The notes: generated from the letters alone by a model not told the origin. A stretch of 35,088 nucleotides of DNA from JAWWAH01 sp033721415 (GCA_033721415.1 JAWWAH010000004.1:1-35088); one strand, 5' to 3'; counted from the stretch's first letter, positions 5,916 through 15,389 are shown. A program made the numbers and translations.

Positions 5916-6941
5916 TTATTCGTTGTGCATATAATCCATGTGTTGGTTGAAATTTTCATCTCCGTGCATTTCTTCTATGTGGTGCTCTAGATTTTCTTGG
6001 TTATACTCTTCCTGAATATAATGTTGTAAATCTTCTTCACTATGCATTTCTTCTATGTGGTGGAGCAAAGATTCTTCATCATGCAGATCTTCCGCGTAGT
6101 GAAGAAGGGCATCATCACCGTGCATTTCTTCTATGTGGTGAAGCAATTCATCTTCGTTGTGCTGTTCAATGTCCGCGTGAGGTATCGTAGCACCTAATAT
6201 AAATACAAGTAATATACCTGAGGCAAATAACACAAAGTGGAGTGTATCACGACTGTGTTCGCTCTGATGGTGTATTGTTGGGATAAGGTCAGACAGGGCA
6301 ACGTATATAAATACTCCGGCAGCTGCAGATATTGCATAAGGAATCATGTTCGATACAGAAGAAAATGCATAATATGCACCTACGGCTCCTATTAATGTAG
6401 CCAACGAAGATAAGAGATTAAAACCAAGTACTTTCTTCTTCTTAAATCCCGCATTAAGCATTACACTGAAATCTGCTATCTCTTGCGGAAGTTCGTGCGC
6501 TATTATTCCTATTGCAACACCTACTCCAAGTCTAAAATCTGTAAGAAAAGCGGCTGTTATAAGCACACCATCTATGAAGTTATGTATTGTGTCGCCAAAT
6601 AGTAATAGGTAGGCTTGCCCTGGTTTGATAGTGTGATGCGGATGGGTGTGCTCTTCTGTTTCCATTCTATGATGGTGGTACCACCAAAGAAAACGCTCTA
6701 CGAAGAATAATATAGATATTGTTATTAGGGCTACTATTGATACTTTCTCTACGGAACCAAATGCATGTATCCCCTCGGGAATAAGATCTAAGAATGCTAC
6801 TCCAAGAAGTACTCCTGCTGCAAAGCTTATCAAAAATAAAGATAATTTCTCAGCAAGAAAATTCTTCCATAATAAAAGAACTCCTCCCGCCAAGGAAAGA
6901 ATACTACCGAAGATAGAAAATAAAATTATATAACCTAACAT
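5916..6941 (-). CDS. ZIP family metal transporter with a histidine-rich repeat tail
   Basis: Predicted importer of zinc or another divalent metal. Eight membrane segments are visible. The metal-site motifs HNFIDG in TM4 and HELPQEIADF in TM5 are intact, and the TM3-TM4 loop holds a short EEHTHPHH stretch. After TM8 comes an unusual tail of about 80 residues made of six 13-residue repeats of the type LLHHIEEMHGDE. It is very rich in His, Glu and Asp, and the repeats can be seen at DNA level. In ZIP proteins the C-terminus faces outside, so the tail would be extracytoplasmic, perhaps capturing metal. It starts one base after the lysS stop and is probably co-transcribed with lysS. Confidence 0.92.
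   Translation of the reverse strand: MLGYIILFSIFGSILSLAGGVLLLWKNFLAEKLSLFLISFAAGVLLGVAFLDLIPEGIHAFGSVEKVSIVALITISILFFVERFLWWYHHHRMETEEHTHPHHTIKPGQAYLLLFGDTIHNFIDGVLITAAFLTDFRLGVGVAIGIIAHELPQEIADFSVMLNAGFKKKKVLGFNLLSSLATLIGAVGAYYAFSSVSNMIPYAISAAAGVFIYVALSDLIPTIHHQSEHSRDTLHFVLFASGILLVFILGATIPHADIEQHNEDELLHHIEEMHGDDALLHYAEDLHDEESLLHHIEEMHSEEDLQHYIQEEYNQENLEHHIEEMHGDENFNQHMDYMHNE
5920..6165. repeat. In-frame repeat array encoding the His/Glu-rich tail
   Basis: Six units of about 39 bp encode 13-residue repeats at the end of the ZIP transporter. The string CATTTCTTCTATGTGGTG recurs nearly unchanged at about 5965, 6046 and 6122, pointing to expansion by unit duplication. Units 2 and 4 of the protein are the most diverged. 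Confidence 0.8.
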
Positions 6942-6942
6942 A

Positions 6943-8412
6943 TTATTCTTTTGGCTTCATTGTTGGAAATAGAATTATTTCCCTTAGAGAGTGCGCGCCT
7001 GTTAAAAATGCGGTTAAACGATCAATGCCAATGCCAACGCCTAATGCAGGAGGCATTCCGTGTTCGAGTGCTTCTACGAAATCCATATCCATGGATTGAG
7101 CTTCGGGGTCACCTGCTTTTTGTAGTTCTTCTTGTTTCTCAAAGTGCTCTCTTTGGACAACAGGGTCGTTAAGCTCTGAATATGCTTTAACCAATTCCCA
7201 TCCTGCTATAACAAGCTGGAAACTTGCAGCGTAATCGGGATTGTCATCAAGCGGTTTTGCTAGCGGAAGCATTTCGGAAGGATAATGAATTATAAATGTT
7301 GGATTAACAATATTTGGAAGACAGAACTTTTTATAAATTTGATCAGCAACTTGTGGCTTAGAGTGAATATCTCCTGTCATTTTTACCCCAAGTTCTTCTG
7401 CCTTTTTCTTTAGGCTTTCAAAGTTGTAATCATCATAGTTAATATCTGCATACTTTCTTAGTAAATCTTTGAACTCTATTCTCTCCCATGGAGTTTTGAA
7501 ATCTACTTCTTTTTCTTCATATTCAAACTTATCTTTTCCTATTACTTTTTTAACCAAACCAGATAGCATTTCTTCTATAAACTTCATTCCTTCTTTGTAG
7601 TCTGAATATGCCCAATAAAATTCGAGCATTGTAAATTCAGGATTGTGTGAATAATCGACTCCTTCGTTTCGGAAGTTTCTACCTATTTCGTAAACCTTAT
7701 CCATGCCTCCAACAAGAAGCCTCTTTAGATAAAGTTCAGGAGCTACTCTTAGATACACATCTAAATCAAATGCATTTAGGTGTGTTTTAAATGGCTTAGC
7801 GCTTGCTCCTCCAGCTATCATTTGTAGTATTGGGGTTTCAACCTCTGTAAAATCATTTTCTTCAAGGAAATTTCTAATCTCTTTTACTATAAGAGAACGC
7901 TTTTCAAAGAGTTCTCTTACGTCTTCGTTCATTAATAAATCTAAATAACGCTGGCGATACCTAAGCTCTACATCCTTTAACCCATGCCATTTTTCCGGCA
8001 ATGGACGAATAGATTTTGATATTATATCGAATTTCTTTACATCTAATGTTTTCTCACCGCGCTTTGTTTCAAAAAGAGTTCCTTCTGCGTTTATAAAATC
8101 TCCCCTATCTAAAATTTCTTGTATTTCTTCGTAAGCTGCTTTACCCATGCCATCTTCTCTAAATGCAAGCTGTATTTGCCCCGAGCCATCTTTAAGCTCT
8201 GCAAAGCTAATAGCACCGTGGGTGCGAAAAGCCATAATACGACCAGTTAACTTAACTGGTTCTTCTTTTTTTGATAGTTCAGAAAAGTTTTCTAAAGCTT
8301 CGGCTGTTGTATGAGTTTGATTTACATGAACAGGGTACGGATTTGCTCCGCCTTCTTTAAGCTTTTTTCTCTTTTCTAAACGAGTTTTTATGATTTCATC
8401 TATTGTAGCCAT
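6943..8412 (-). CDS. lysS: Lysyl-tRNA synthetase, class II
   Basis: Charges tRNA-Lys. The N-terminal OB-fold anticodon-binding domain (about residues 50-150, with VKLTGRIMAFRTHGAISFAEL) is followed by the class II catalytic core. Motif 2 is FRNEGVDYSHNPEFTMLEFY and motif 3 GVGIGIDRLTAFLTG. At 489 residues it is full length. ATG start without a clear Shine-Dalgarno. It is followed after one base by the ZIP transporter, suggesting a two-gene operon. Its tRNA-Lys substrate is also encoded in this window at 887-957. Confidence 0.97.
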   Translation of the reverse strand: MATIDEIIKTRLEKRKKLKEGGANPYPVHVNQTHTTAEALENFSELSKKEEPVKLTGRIMAFRTHGAISFAELKDGSGQIQLAFREDGMGKAAYEEIQEILDRGDFINAEGTLFETKRGEKTLDVKKFDIISKSIRPLPEKWHGLKDVELRYRQRYLDLLMNEDVRELFEKRSLIVKEIRNFLEENDFTEVETPILQMIAGGASAKPFKTHLNAFDLDVYLRVAPELYLKRLLVGGMDKVYEIGRNFRNEGVDYSHNPEFTMLEFYWAYSDYKEGMKFIEEMLSGLVKKVIGKDKFEYEEKEVDFKTPWERIEFKDLLRKYADINYDDYNFESLKKKAEELGVKMTGDIHSKPQVADQIYKKFCLPNIVNPTFIIHYPSEMLPLAKPLDDNPDYAASFQLVIAGWELVKAYSELNDPVVQREHFEKQEELQKAGDPEAQSMDMDFVEALEHGMPPALGVGIGIDRLTAFLTGAHSLREIILFPTMKPKE

Positions 8413-8457
8413 GGGTTTATTCTACGATAAAAATAGGACTTGGTAAAGTGTAAAATA

Positions 8458-8478
8458 AACCCCGCATAATGCGGGGTT
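8458..8478 (-). terminator. Terminator after the 132-aa unknown gene
   Basis: The near-palindrome AACCCCGCAT / ATGCGGGGTT is 14 bases past the stop of the small gene on the minus strand, followed by TATTTTAC. Confidence 0.8.
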
Positions 8479-8491
8479 ATATAAATTAAAA

Positions 8492-8890
8492 TTATCTGGG
8501 GTCCTTCTTTCCCCAGAGTCTTTCTTCTACGGAGGCGTTTTCCATATCTCTACGAGCTTCTTGGAACTTATTTGCAGTGGTAATGTTTTTCTCTGTCCAC
8601 TCCTCAACAACCTGTAGGTGCTGGGTTGTAGTGTGGCCACATGACAGACTCTTGGACCCTTCTCTCAATGCTATCTCTCTTGCATCAGCAACGAGAGTGT
8701 CGAATAGAATTCGGTCTACCTCTGTTGGAGTAGCAGTAAAGTTCGGCATCATCCCTAGCTGTTGAACACAAAAATTAACAAGACTGTTATCGTCCTTAAA
8801 ATATTTTTTCTTCTCTAAGAGAAGTAAAAATACATGACTGGAATCACTATCAAATTCCCAAGTTTCTCCAGGTAGAGCATCTCTAAACAC
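8492..8890 (-). CDS. Hypothetical protein, 132 aa
   Basis: I do not recognise a family. The ORF is well supported: a GTG start preceded by a strong AGGAGG eight bases upstream, and a terminator directly after the stop. The protein is soluble, without signal or membrane segments. It has an N-terminal acidic part (ETWEFDSDSSHVF), a middle with DRILFDTLVADAREIALREG, and a charged helical C-terminus. Cysteines occur singly, so no zinc motif is evident, although SCGHTTTQH holds Cys and His close together. It lies between greA and lysS with its own signals, so it may be a single-gene unit. Confidence 0.75.
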   Translation of the reverse strand: MFRDALPGETWEFDSDSSHVFLLLLEKKKYFKDDNSLVNFCVQQLGMMPNFTATPTEVDRILFDTLVADAREIALREGSKSLSCGHTTTQHLQVVEEWTEKNITTANKFQEARRDMENASVEERLWGKKDPR

Positions 8891-8956
8891 TTAAAACCTC
8901 CTTTTCTAGGTACTAGTTCAAATTAGTATACAATTTTAAGAGTGTTATGTCAAACT

Positions 8957-8983
8957 AAAAGAGCGCCCGAGGGGCGCTCTTTT
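8957..8983 (-). terminator. greA terminator
   Basis: Perfect 12-bp stem AAAAGAGCGCCC / GGGCGCTCTTTT with a 3-base loop, five bases after the greA stop. Confidence 0.9.
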
Positions 8984-8987
8984 GTAC

Positions 8988-9452
8988 TTAAGCTATTCTA
9001 ATTATCTTGTACTTTTTCTTGCCTTTCGGTGTGTGTACTTCTACTTTGTCTCCTTTCTTCTTTCCGCGTAGTGCTTTCCCTATGGGAGAGCCTATAGATA
9101 TCTTTCCGTTAGAAGCATCGGCTTCTTCTGTGCTTACAAGCGTTATTTTAAATTTTTTGGTTGAGGATCCATGAGGCGTGTATTCTACCTTCGAACCTAC
9201 CTCTACTATGTCTTTTCTCCTCCTTTTTATAACTTTTGCATTTCTTATCTTGCTTTCAAGTTCGCTTATTCTGGTTTCTAGCGCAGTTTGAGCTTCTTTT
9301 GCAGCTACGTATTCGGAGTTTTCATCCATATCTCCGCCTTCTGCAGCTTCTTTAAGCCATTTGGCAACTTCCCATTTTTTAACATTTTTTAACTCGTCCA
9401 ATTCTTTCTTTAACTGATTTAATCCCTTTTTTGTTATATTGTACTCTTCCAT
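8988..9452 (-). CDS. greA: Transcription elongation factor GreA
   Basis: Stimulates RNA cleavage by backtracked RNA polymerase. The N-terminal coiled coil (residues 1-75) carries the acidic tip in GDMDENSEYVAAKEAQ, where Asp41 and Glu44 correspond to the catalytic acidic pair. The C-terminal FKBP-like domain has ISIGSPIGKALRGKKKGD. Length 154 is typical. ATG start without a Shine-Dalgarno. The 129-bp region upstream contains a palindrome GCGGTTAACCGC and the direct repeat GGCGGTTAA (9481 and 9514), which could be regulatory. The Lys-rich C-terminus fits the basic tendency of proteins in this genome. Confidence 0.96.
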   Translation of the reverse strand: MEEYNITKKGLNQLKKELDELKNVKKWEVAKWLKEAAEGGDMDENSEYVAAKEAQTALETRISELESKIRNAKVIKRRRKDIVEVGSKVEYTPHGSSTKKFKITLVSTEEADASNGKISIGSPIGKALRGKKKGDKVEVHTPKGKKKYKIIRIA

Positions 9453-9581
9453 AAAAAGAATGTAATTGCAGCTAGCCGCTGGCGGTTAATTCATGAAAAC
9501 ATAAATTAATAACGGGCGGTTAACCGCAAACAACACGTAAGTTGTATAATAAATGATTATAATTAGCCAATTACCCGACTC

Positions 9582-11540
9582 TTAAAGAGACTCTTGGCTT
9601 TCTTCCTCGCTTCCGCGAGTAAAGTAATGATCTAGTATGTCATGTGCCACACGTACCGCATTGTTGCTTGTTTCTCCTTCTTCTAGCAGAACCACTATAG
9701 CAACTTCTGGATTTTCGTATGGTGCAAACCCGGCGAACCAGGCATTTGGAACATCTCCTGATGTTTGAGCTGTCCCTGTCTTTCCGGCAGATGTTACAGG
9801 CAATTGTAATAAATATCTGCTGGATCCGCTTGTTACAGCGCGGCGCATTCCATCGCGCACTACGCTTAAGGTTCTAGAAGACAAAAAATTGCTATTTAGA
9901 ACCTCTCCTTGATTATTTTTACTAAGAATATTATCTCCTGAAAATACCTCCTCTATAACGTATGGTCTGTAAAGTGTCCCTCCGTTGGCAAAAACAGAAA
10001 TAGATGAAACAACCTGAAGTGGTGTTGATAATATATCACCCTGACCAATACTAGTGTTGTATGTATCACCTATTGTCCAACGCTCCCCCTTGAAGGATCT
10101 TTTCCATTCAGGAGTTGGAACTCTTCCTTCGTTTTCGATTGCAAAATTAATCCCTAGCTTTTTACCCCACCCAAACTCTGAAAGCCATTCGGTTATCTTG
10201 TTTATACCTAATCCATCCTGATTTTCATATCCTCCTCCTATTGTATAGAAATAAACATTGCTAGATACGGCTATTGCTTCGCGCATATCTACAGCTCCGT
10301 GATTTTTCCAATCATTAAATCTATATTCTATTGAAGGATCGTAAACGCTAGGAACAGTTATATACCCGTAAGTAAACAGGTATTTATTTGGATCTATAAT
10401 GCCCTCTTCTAGAGCTGCTGCAGCTATAATAGGCTTGATAACAGACCCTGAAGCATACTCCCCTGCTGTAACTCTATTAAATAAGGGTTTTGCAGGATGA
10501 TTGAAATATACATCAGCCTGTTTATTTGTCAATCCTTTTGCAAAGTGATTAGGGTCAAAATCAGGTAAACTTACCATAGATTTTATAGCTCCTGTGCTAG
10601 GATCGATGACGATAACAGCGCCACCATCTACATTATATTCAGCTAAAGCATCTGTTAATATCCTATGTGATGCTTCTTGAAGGTCGGCATCTATCGTTAA
10701 CCTAAGGGAAGAACCATCTTCTCCTGAGCTTAATATAGCTTCTTTTGTGACATCATTTCTTGAGCTTACAAATTTAGCGAAAAGCCCTTTTTCTCCCTTT
10801 AAGACGTCTTCGAGGCTATATTCTATGCCTTTTTTACCGATATTATCGTTGAGATTATATTCTGGAAGATCTTTTAGTTCTTCATCTGTTATTGCTGCAG
10901 TGTAGCCAATGATATGCGAAAATACATTGCCTTCAGGATAGCTTCTGATTGGCCTCTCTTCGAGGTATACGGCTGGGTGATCGTATATATCACCCAGCTC
11001 TTCGACCTCTTCTTGGTCTAGATTCTTCACTAATACGATACTTCCAAGGTTTTTTAAACGAGCGGAATTTATCTTATTATACACATATTCATAGGAAAAA
11101 AAATCAATGCCATCGGAGAAGGCTGTGGATAAGTATTCTACATCCTTTTCTTCTAATTCTGATGGATTTACCGATATATTAAAGGCAGAGTAGGATTCTG
11201 CGAGCAATTTACCATCATGGGAAAGTATTTGCCCACGTGAAGGACCGATGTTAAACAAGCGTCGAGAATTTTGCTGTGCTAAAAGAGAATACTCTTCTCC
11301 TTTATCAACTGATAAGTAGGTTGTATAGACACCTAAAATTGCGATCAGCAAAAAAACGCTTGAGAAAAATATTCTTGTGACCCACCTATTTAGTGGCAGT
11401 TCTAGCTTGTTTTCATTTGGACCTTCAGGTAAGGAGCTAGACACATCAAAAAAGACATCTTCTGGAGTGATATCTTTTGTGTTTCCTGATATTAGAATGT
11501 CCGATGGCTTGCGAGTGCGTTTTAGCCTGCGAAAAAACAT
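9582..11540 (-). CDS. mrdA: Penicillin-binding protein 2 (class B transpeptidase)
   Basis: Septum-independent (elongation) peptidoglycan transpeptidase. The sequence shows a cytoplasmic N-terminus of about 50 residues, one membrane anchor (about 53-75) and a PBP dimerisation domain with GPSRGQILSHDGKLLAES. The catalytic domain has SxxK at Ser366-Lys369 (GSVIKP), SSN in AVSSNVYFY, and KTGTA near residue 590. At 652 residues it is full length. It starts one base after mreB, the classic elongasome pairing, so PBP2 is favoured over the divisome class. mreC, mreD and rodA are not in the window. Confidence 0.92.
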   Translation of the reverse strand: MFFRRLKRTRKPSDILISGNTKDITPEDVFFDVSSSLPEGPNENKLELPLNRWVTRIFFSSVFLLIAILGVYTTYLSVDKGEEYSLLAQQNSRRLFNIGPSRGQILSHDGKLLAESYSAFNISVNPSELEEKDVEYLSTAFSDGIDFFSYEYVYNKINSARLKNLGSIVLVKNLDQEEVEELGDIYDHPAVYLEERPIRSYPEGNVFSHIIGYTAAITDEELKDLPEYNLNDNIGKKGIEYSLEDVLKGEKGLFAKFVSSRNDVTKEAILSSGEDGSSLRLTIDADLQEASHRILTDALAEYNVDGGAVIVIDPSTGAIKSMVSLPDFDPNHFAKGLTNKQADVYFNHPAKPLFNRVTAGEYASGSVIKPIIAAAALEEGIIDPNKYLFTYGYITVPSVYDPSIEYRFNDWKNHGAVDMREAIAVSSNVYFYTIGGGYENQDGLGINKITEWLSEFGWGKKLGINFAIENEGRVPTPEWKRSFKGERWTIGDTYNTSIGQGDILSTPLQVVSSISVFANGGTLYRPYVIEEVFSGDNILSKNNQGEVLNSNFLSSRTLSVVRDGMRRAVTSGSSRYLLQLPVTSAGKTGTAQTSGDVPNAWFAGFAPYENPEVAIVVLLEEGETSNNAVRVAHDILDHYFTRGSEEESQESL

Positions 11541-11541
11541 A

Positions 11542-12606
11542 CTATTTTATTGCAGGAGGCTTGTCGTGAAGTTCAACGTCAACAAGAACCTCCTTAAGTT
11601 TGTCTAGGTTTTCCAATACAACTCCTGTTCCACGCGCAACAGCTGTAAGTGGATCCTCTGCTATATAAACAGGTATCTGTACTTCTTCTTGGACAAGTTC
11701 ATCAAAACGCCTTAGTAAGCTTCCTCCTCCTGTTAGAATAATACCCCTCTCCATTATATCTGCTAAAAGCTCTGGCGGTGTTTGTTCAACTGTTGCTTTA
11801 ATTGATTTTGCTAGTGATGTTAGAGAAGGCAAAAGTGCTTTTCTAACATCTTTGTCTTGTATAATTATTTCTTTAGGAAGGCCTGTCACTAGATCTCTTC
11901 CGCGCATTGGAACTGCAAGAGGTTCTTCAAGCTCCATAGCTGAGCCCACATCTATTTTTATATTTTCTGCGGTACGTTCTCCTAATAATAGGTTATATTC
12001 CTCACGAGCGAAGTGTATTATGTCCTCATTTAGCTTGTCGCCCGCTATACGGAGGCTCTGTGCTGTTACGATGCCTCCAAGGGATATAACCGCGACTTCG
12101 GTCGTTCCACCCCCTATATCGACTATCATGTGGCCTGAGGGCTCTTGTACGTTAAGGCGAGCACCCAAAGCAGCTGCCATTGGTTCTTCTATAAGGTAAA
12201 CTTCTCGAGCACCTGCACCATAAGCTGCATCTTCAACAGCACGCCTTTCAACTTCAGTTACCCCAGATGGTATTCCAACAACCACACGTGGCCTTGGTAG
12301 AAAGTGCATCATATCGGTAGAGTGCACTTTATCTATAAAATATTTAAGCATTTGCTGTGTTATTTCAAAATCTGAAACTACTCCATCCACCAAGGGGCGA
12401 GATGCAACAATGTGCGCTGGAGTTTTGCCCACCATGCGCCTTGCTTCTTCTCCGATAGCCAAAACACGCCCAGTTTTCTTGTTGATAGCAACAACTGATG
12501 GCTCGTTAATAACAATTCCTTTTTTACCAACATAAACTAAGGTATTTGCAGTACCTAAATCTATACCTATATCTTGTGAAAATTTTCCTAAAACCTTATT
12601 TAACAT
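11542..12606 (-). CDS. mreB: Rod-shape protein MreB (copy paired with mrdA)
   Basis: Actin-like ATPase that forms membrane-bound filaments guiding cell-wall synthesis. Phosphate-1 motif DIGIDLGTANTLVYV lies at residues 13-27, phosphate-2 HMIVDIGGGTTEVAVISLGG near 160, and GIILTGGGSLLRRFDEL near 290. Length 354 is slightly longer than usual because of a short N-terminal lead and a C-terminal tail. It ends one base before mrdA. A second mreB is at 20017-21030. Confidence 0.97.
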   Translation of the reverse strand: MLNKVLGKFSQDIGIDLGTANTLVYVGKKGIVINEPSVVAINKKTGRVLAIGEEARRMVGKTPAHIVASRPLVDGVVSDFEITQQMLKYFIDKVHSTDMMHFLPRPRVVVGIPSGVTEVERRAVEDAAYGAGAREVYLIEEPMAAALGARLNVQEPSGHMIVDIGGGTTEVAVISLGGIVTAQSLRIAGDKLNEDIIHFAREEYNLLLGERTAENIKIDVGSAMELEEPLAVPMRGRDLVTGLPKEIIIQDKDVRKALLPSLTSLAKSIKATVEQTPPELLADIMERGIILTGGGSLLRRFDELVQEEVQIPVYIAEDPLTAVARGTGVVLENLDKLKEVLVDVELHDKPPAIK

Positions 12607-12624
12607 TTTTCTATATTATATTTT

Positions 12625-13887
12625 CTAAACTGTTTTAAACAATTCGTCTACACTAATAACTTTTGCATCATCGGTCCCCCTTTGCTTTATCTCTACTCCT
12701 CCACTCTTTAAGCTCTTTTTACTAACTACAACTCGATATGGAATTCCTATGAGATCTGCTTCTGCGAATTTCTGACCTGCGCTTGTATCTTGTCGATTAT
12801 CATACAGCACTTCAACGCCATCGGCAAGGAGTTTTTCATAAATTTCATCTGCTTGTTTTTTGGGTTCGCCTTCTGAGGATAAGCTAAGAAGATGTACCTT
12901 GAATGGAGCTATCTCTTCAGGCCAAATAATACCGTTTTCATCGTTGTACACTTCAACAACTGTTCCCATTAATCTGCCTAGACCTATGCCATAAGAACCC
13001 ATTACAACTGGGTTTTCGTTACCGCTATCATCTGTATACGTTAAGCCTAATGCCTCAGAAAATTTTGTGCCGAGTCGGAATATATTTCCAACTTCTATAG
13101 CTTTTACTTCTTTTAGATTCTTTTTATCCAAACTAAGCTCTTCTAGTATATCGTCTGTATAAACTTCCTTATTTACGGCAATATTCTTTTTTTCATCTAA
13201 ATATATAGTATCTTCTCCTGCTTCAGAAAGAGTTTGAAACTCGTCGCTGAACTTACTAAAAGAGCCTCCGCTTGCAAATGTTCTGTATGTTATATCACCA
13301 AGACCAGCACGCTTAAATATTCTCATGTATGCTTCGGCACATTTTTCATAAAAATCTTCTAGCTCCTCGTTTGTTCTAGTAAAAGAGTATAGGTCTTTCA
13401 TCAAGAACTCTCTTCCACGCATCAATCCACTTTTAGCGCGAAACTCATTTCTAAATTTGTTTTGTATTTGATAAGGATACTTAGGTAAATCCTTATATGA
13501 AGCAATGTGATTTTTCATTATGTTAGTAAGGGCCTCCTCGTGAGTATTTGCTATACCAAGCTCCCCCCCACTTGCAAGTTCTGTTTTAAACCAAGGCATG
13601 CCTGTGCTTGGGTCAACATCTTCACTAACCCAACGGTCTGTTTTTTTCCATAGCTCAGGGTCCTGAAGTGTTGTCATTAACATTTCTTGGCCGCCTATGG
13701 CATTCATCTCTTCTCGAATAATATTTTCTATTTTTCTCAATGCCCTCAAACCAAGGGGTAAATATGTATACACTCCTGCCATTTCTTTGTGCACAAACCC
13801 AGCCATCGTCAAAAGCTGAGCATTTCTCGAAACCTCATCCTTAGGAGCTTCTTTTCTTGTTTTTGTAAATAAGTCAGATTGCTTCAT
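12625..13887 (-). CDS. proS: Prolyl-tRNA synthetase, short form without editing insertion
   Basis: Class II synthetase charging tRNA-Pro. N-terminal GVYTYLPLGLRALRKIENIIREEM and motif 2 region FRNEFRAKSGLMRGREFLMKD are clear. Motif 3 (GSYGIGLGRLMGTVVEV) and the C-terminal anticodon-binding domain (from about 330, with VLYDNRQDTSAGQKFAEADLIG) follow. At 420 residues it lacks the roughly 180-residue YbaK-like editing insertion of standard bacterial ProS (about 570 aa). Ala-tRNA-Pro editing would need another protein. ATG start, no clear Shine-Dalgarno, 18 bases before mreB. Confidence 0.95.
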   Translation of the reverse strand: MKQSDLFTKTRKEAPKDEVSRNAQLLTMAGFVHKEMAGVYTYLPLGLRALRKIENIIREEMNAIGGQEMLMTTLQDPELWKKTDRWVSEDVDPSTGMPWFKTELASGGELGIANTHEEALTNIMKNHIASYKDLPKYPYQIQNKFRNEFRAKSGLMRGREFLMKDLYSFTRTNEELEDFYEKCAEAYMRIFKRAGLGDITYRTFASGGSFSKFSDEFQTLSEAGEDTIYLDEKKNIAVNKEVYTDDILEELSLDKKNLKEVKAIEVGNIFRLGTKFSEALGLTYTDDSGNENPVVMGSYGIGLGRLMGTVVEVYNDENGIIWPEEIAPFKVHLLSLSSEGEPKKQADEIYEKLLADGVEVLYDNRQDTSAGQKFAEADLIGIPYRVVVSKKSLKSGGVEIKQRGTDDAKVISVDELFKTV

Positions 13888-13910
13888 GTCTAAGTTTAAA
13901 TTTAAAACTA

Positions 13911-15251
13911 TTATAGATTCATTATGTCTTTATACGTTATTAATATAATCAATAAGATCAAAGTAATAAATCCAATCATATGAGCATAACCTTCGATTTT
14001 CTTGCTTACTGGAGAACCTTTTATCTTTTCAACAAGTATAAACGCTAATCTTCCACCATCTAGAGCAGGGAATGGTATTAAGTTAAGTATCCCCAAGTTA
14101 AGAGATATAAGAGCTATAAACTGAAGCACATAAGCAAATCCAAGATCGCTGACTGTCCCCGTCATCATTGCAATTCCTACTGGGCCTGCAATATCTGCAG
14201 GAGCAGAACCTGTTGTTACAAGTGTAGACAACATATTTATAAATGCAGCACCCACTCCTATTGTCATATTCCAGGTTAACTCTGCACCTTTAATTGGCGC
14301 CATGTACCAAGGGTGTTCTATAACACCAACTCTTGAGATGTTGATACCAGTAGGTGATTTTTCAATCAAAATTACGCCCATTTTTGCTTCTCCACCTTGC
14401 ATTGTAGGCTTAAGAGAAACTTCTTGAGATTCTCCGTTTCTCAAAATGAAAACTGTAATTTCTTCGGAATTGTGTTCACCTACAAAATTTTGCACATTTT
14501 CTACTCGTAAACCATATCCTGAAAGTTCATCGTTTTCTGTTCTAAGATACTCTATAACATCCCCTTCTTGTAATCCTGAAACTTCGGCGGGAGATCCTGG
14601 CTGCACTCCTCCTATTTCTAATCTTGGATAATCCTCTCTTGGAGTAATATTCTTTTCAACTATCTCTCCACCTCTATATAAAGATATTACTACTTCTGAA
14701 CCTTTATTTTCTTCTATAAAATTATCCCATTCGGTTATCATCTTGGGATCTAAGCTTTCTCCACCTGATGCTATGCTTATTATTTCATCTCCTGGTTTTA
14801 TGCCTGCTTCTTCAGCTGGCGAACCCTCAACTGGTTCTTGTGCGACTATCATTCTTATATCTTGAACATTTTCTGGAGTTTCATCGCCAAGACTTGTTGG
14901 TATGCCTATAGCAAAAAGTACAGAGAATAAAACATACGCTAATAGAAAGTTCATTATAACCCCCGCCCCTATACTTAGTGCTCTTTGCCAGATGGGCTGT
15001 GCACCAAAACTGCGTGGCTCGTCCCTGTGTCCACCATCTTCACCATATATCTTTACAAAACCTCCAAGAGGTAAAAGGTTAAACGTGTATTCTGTTTCCC
15101 CCTTTTTTACGCCAAATAACTTAGGTGGGAAACCAAACCCAAATTCATCAACACGCATTCCGGATTTTTTAGCAACATAAAAATGTCCAAACTCGTGGAC
15201 TAGTACTACTAAAAATAATATTAGTACAAATAAAAGTATTGTTGTTAGCAT
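13911..15251 (-). CDS. rseP: Site-2 protease RseP/RasP family, two PDZ domains
   Basis: Intramembrane zinc metalloprotease that cleaves membrane-bound regulators or signal peptides. The zinc motif HEFGH is at residues 19-23 in the first membrane helix, and the third ligand lies in FPALDGGRLAF near residue 395. Two PDZ domains occur between, with GSPAEEAGIKPGDEIISI and GSPAEVSGLQEGDVIEYL. At 446 residues it is full length. It is 23 bases upstream of proS. No sigma factor or anti-sigma factor is nearby, so its substrate is not indicated by context. The upstream spacer has an unusual inverted-repeat cluster (15283-15369). Confidence 0.94.
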   Translation of the reverse strand: MLTTILLFVLILFLVVLVHEFGHFYVAKKSGMRVDEFGFGFPPKLFGVKKGETEYTFNLLPLGGFVKIYGEDGGHRDEPRSFGAQPIWQRALSIGAGVIMNFLLAYVLFSVLFAIGIPTSLGDETPENVQDIRMIVAQEPVEGSPAEEAGIKPGDEIISIASGGESLDPKMITEWDNFIEENKGSEVVISLYRGGEIVEKNITPREDYPRLEIGGVQPGSPAEVSGLQEGDVIEYLRTENDELSGYGLRVENVQNFVGEHNSEEITVFILRNGESQEVSLKPTMQGGEAKMGVILIEKSPTGINISRVGVIEHPWYMAPIKGAELTWNMTIGVGAAFINMLSTLVTTGSAPADIAGPVGIAMMTGTVSDLGFAYVLQFIALISLNLGILNLIPFPALDGGRLAFILVEKIKGSPVSKKIEGYAHMIGFITLILLIILITYKDIMNL

Positions 15252-15282
15252 GGTTTTATTTCACTTCGTTCATAAAACTTCT

Positions 15283-15369
15283 TACGAACTACGAAGCTGT
15301 ACGAAATTACGAAAATATTTTTACATGTACTTCAGTTTTCGTAATTTCGCTATTTTTCGTACTTTCGTA
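15283..15369. repeat. Inverted cluster of TACGAA/TTCGTA hexamers between frr and rseP
   Basis: Four TACGAA hexamers (15283, 15290, 15300, 15308) are followed by three TTCGTA hexamers (15338, 15356, 15364). Within them lies a perfect 14-bp inverted repeat, CGAAATTACGAAAA (15302-15315) with TTTTCGTAATTTCG (15336-15349), around a 20-base loop. It lies just upstream of rseP and could be an operator, an RNA leader or a read-through hairpin. Confidence 0.6.
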
Positions 15370-15389
15370 TGAAAGCGAACACAGTGAGC

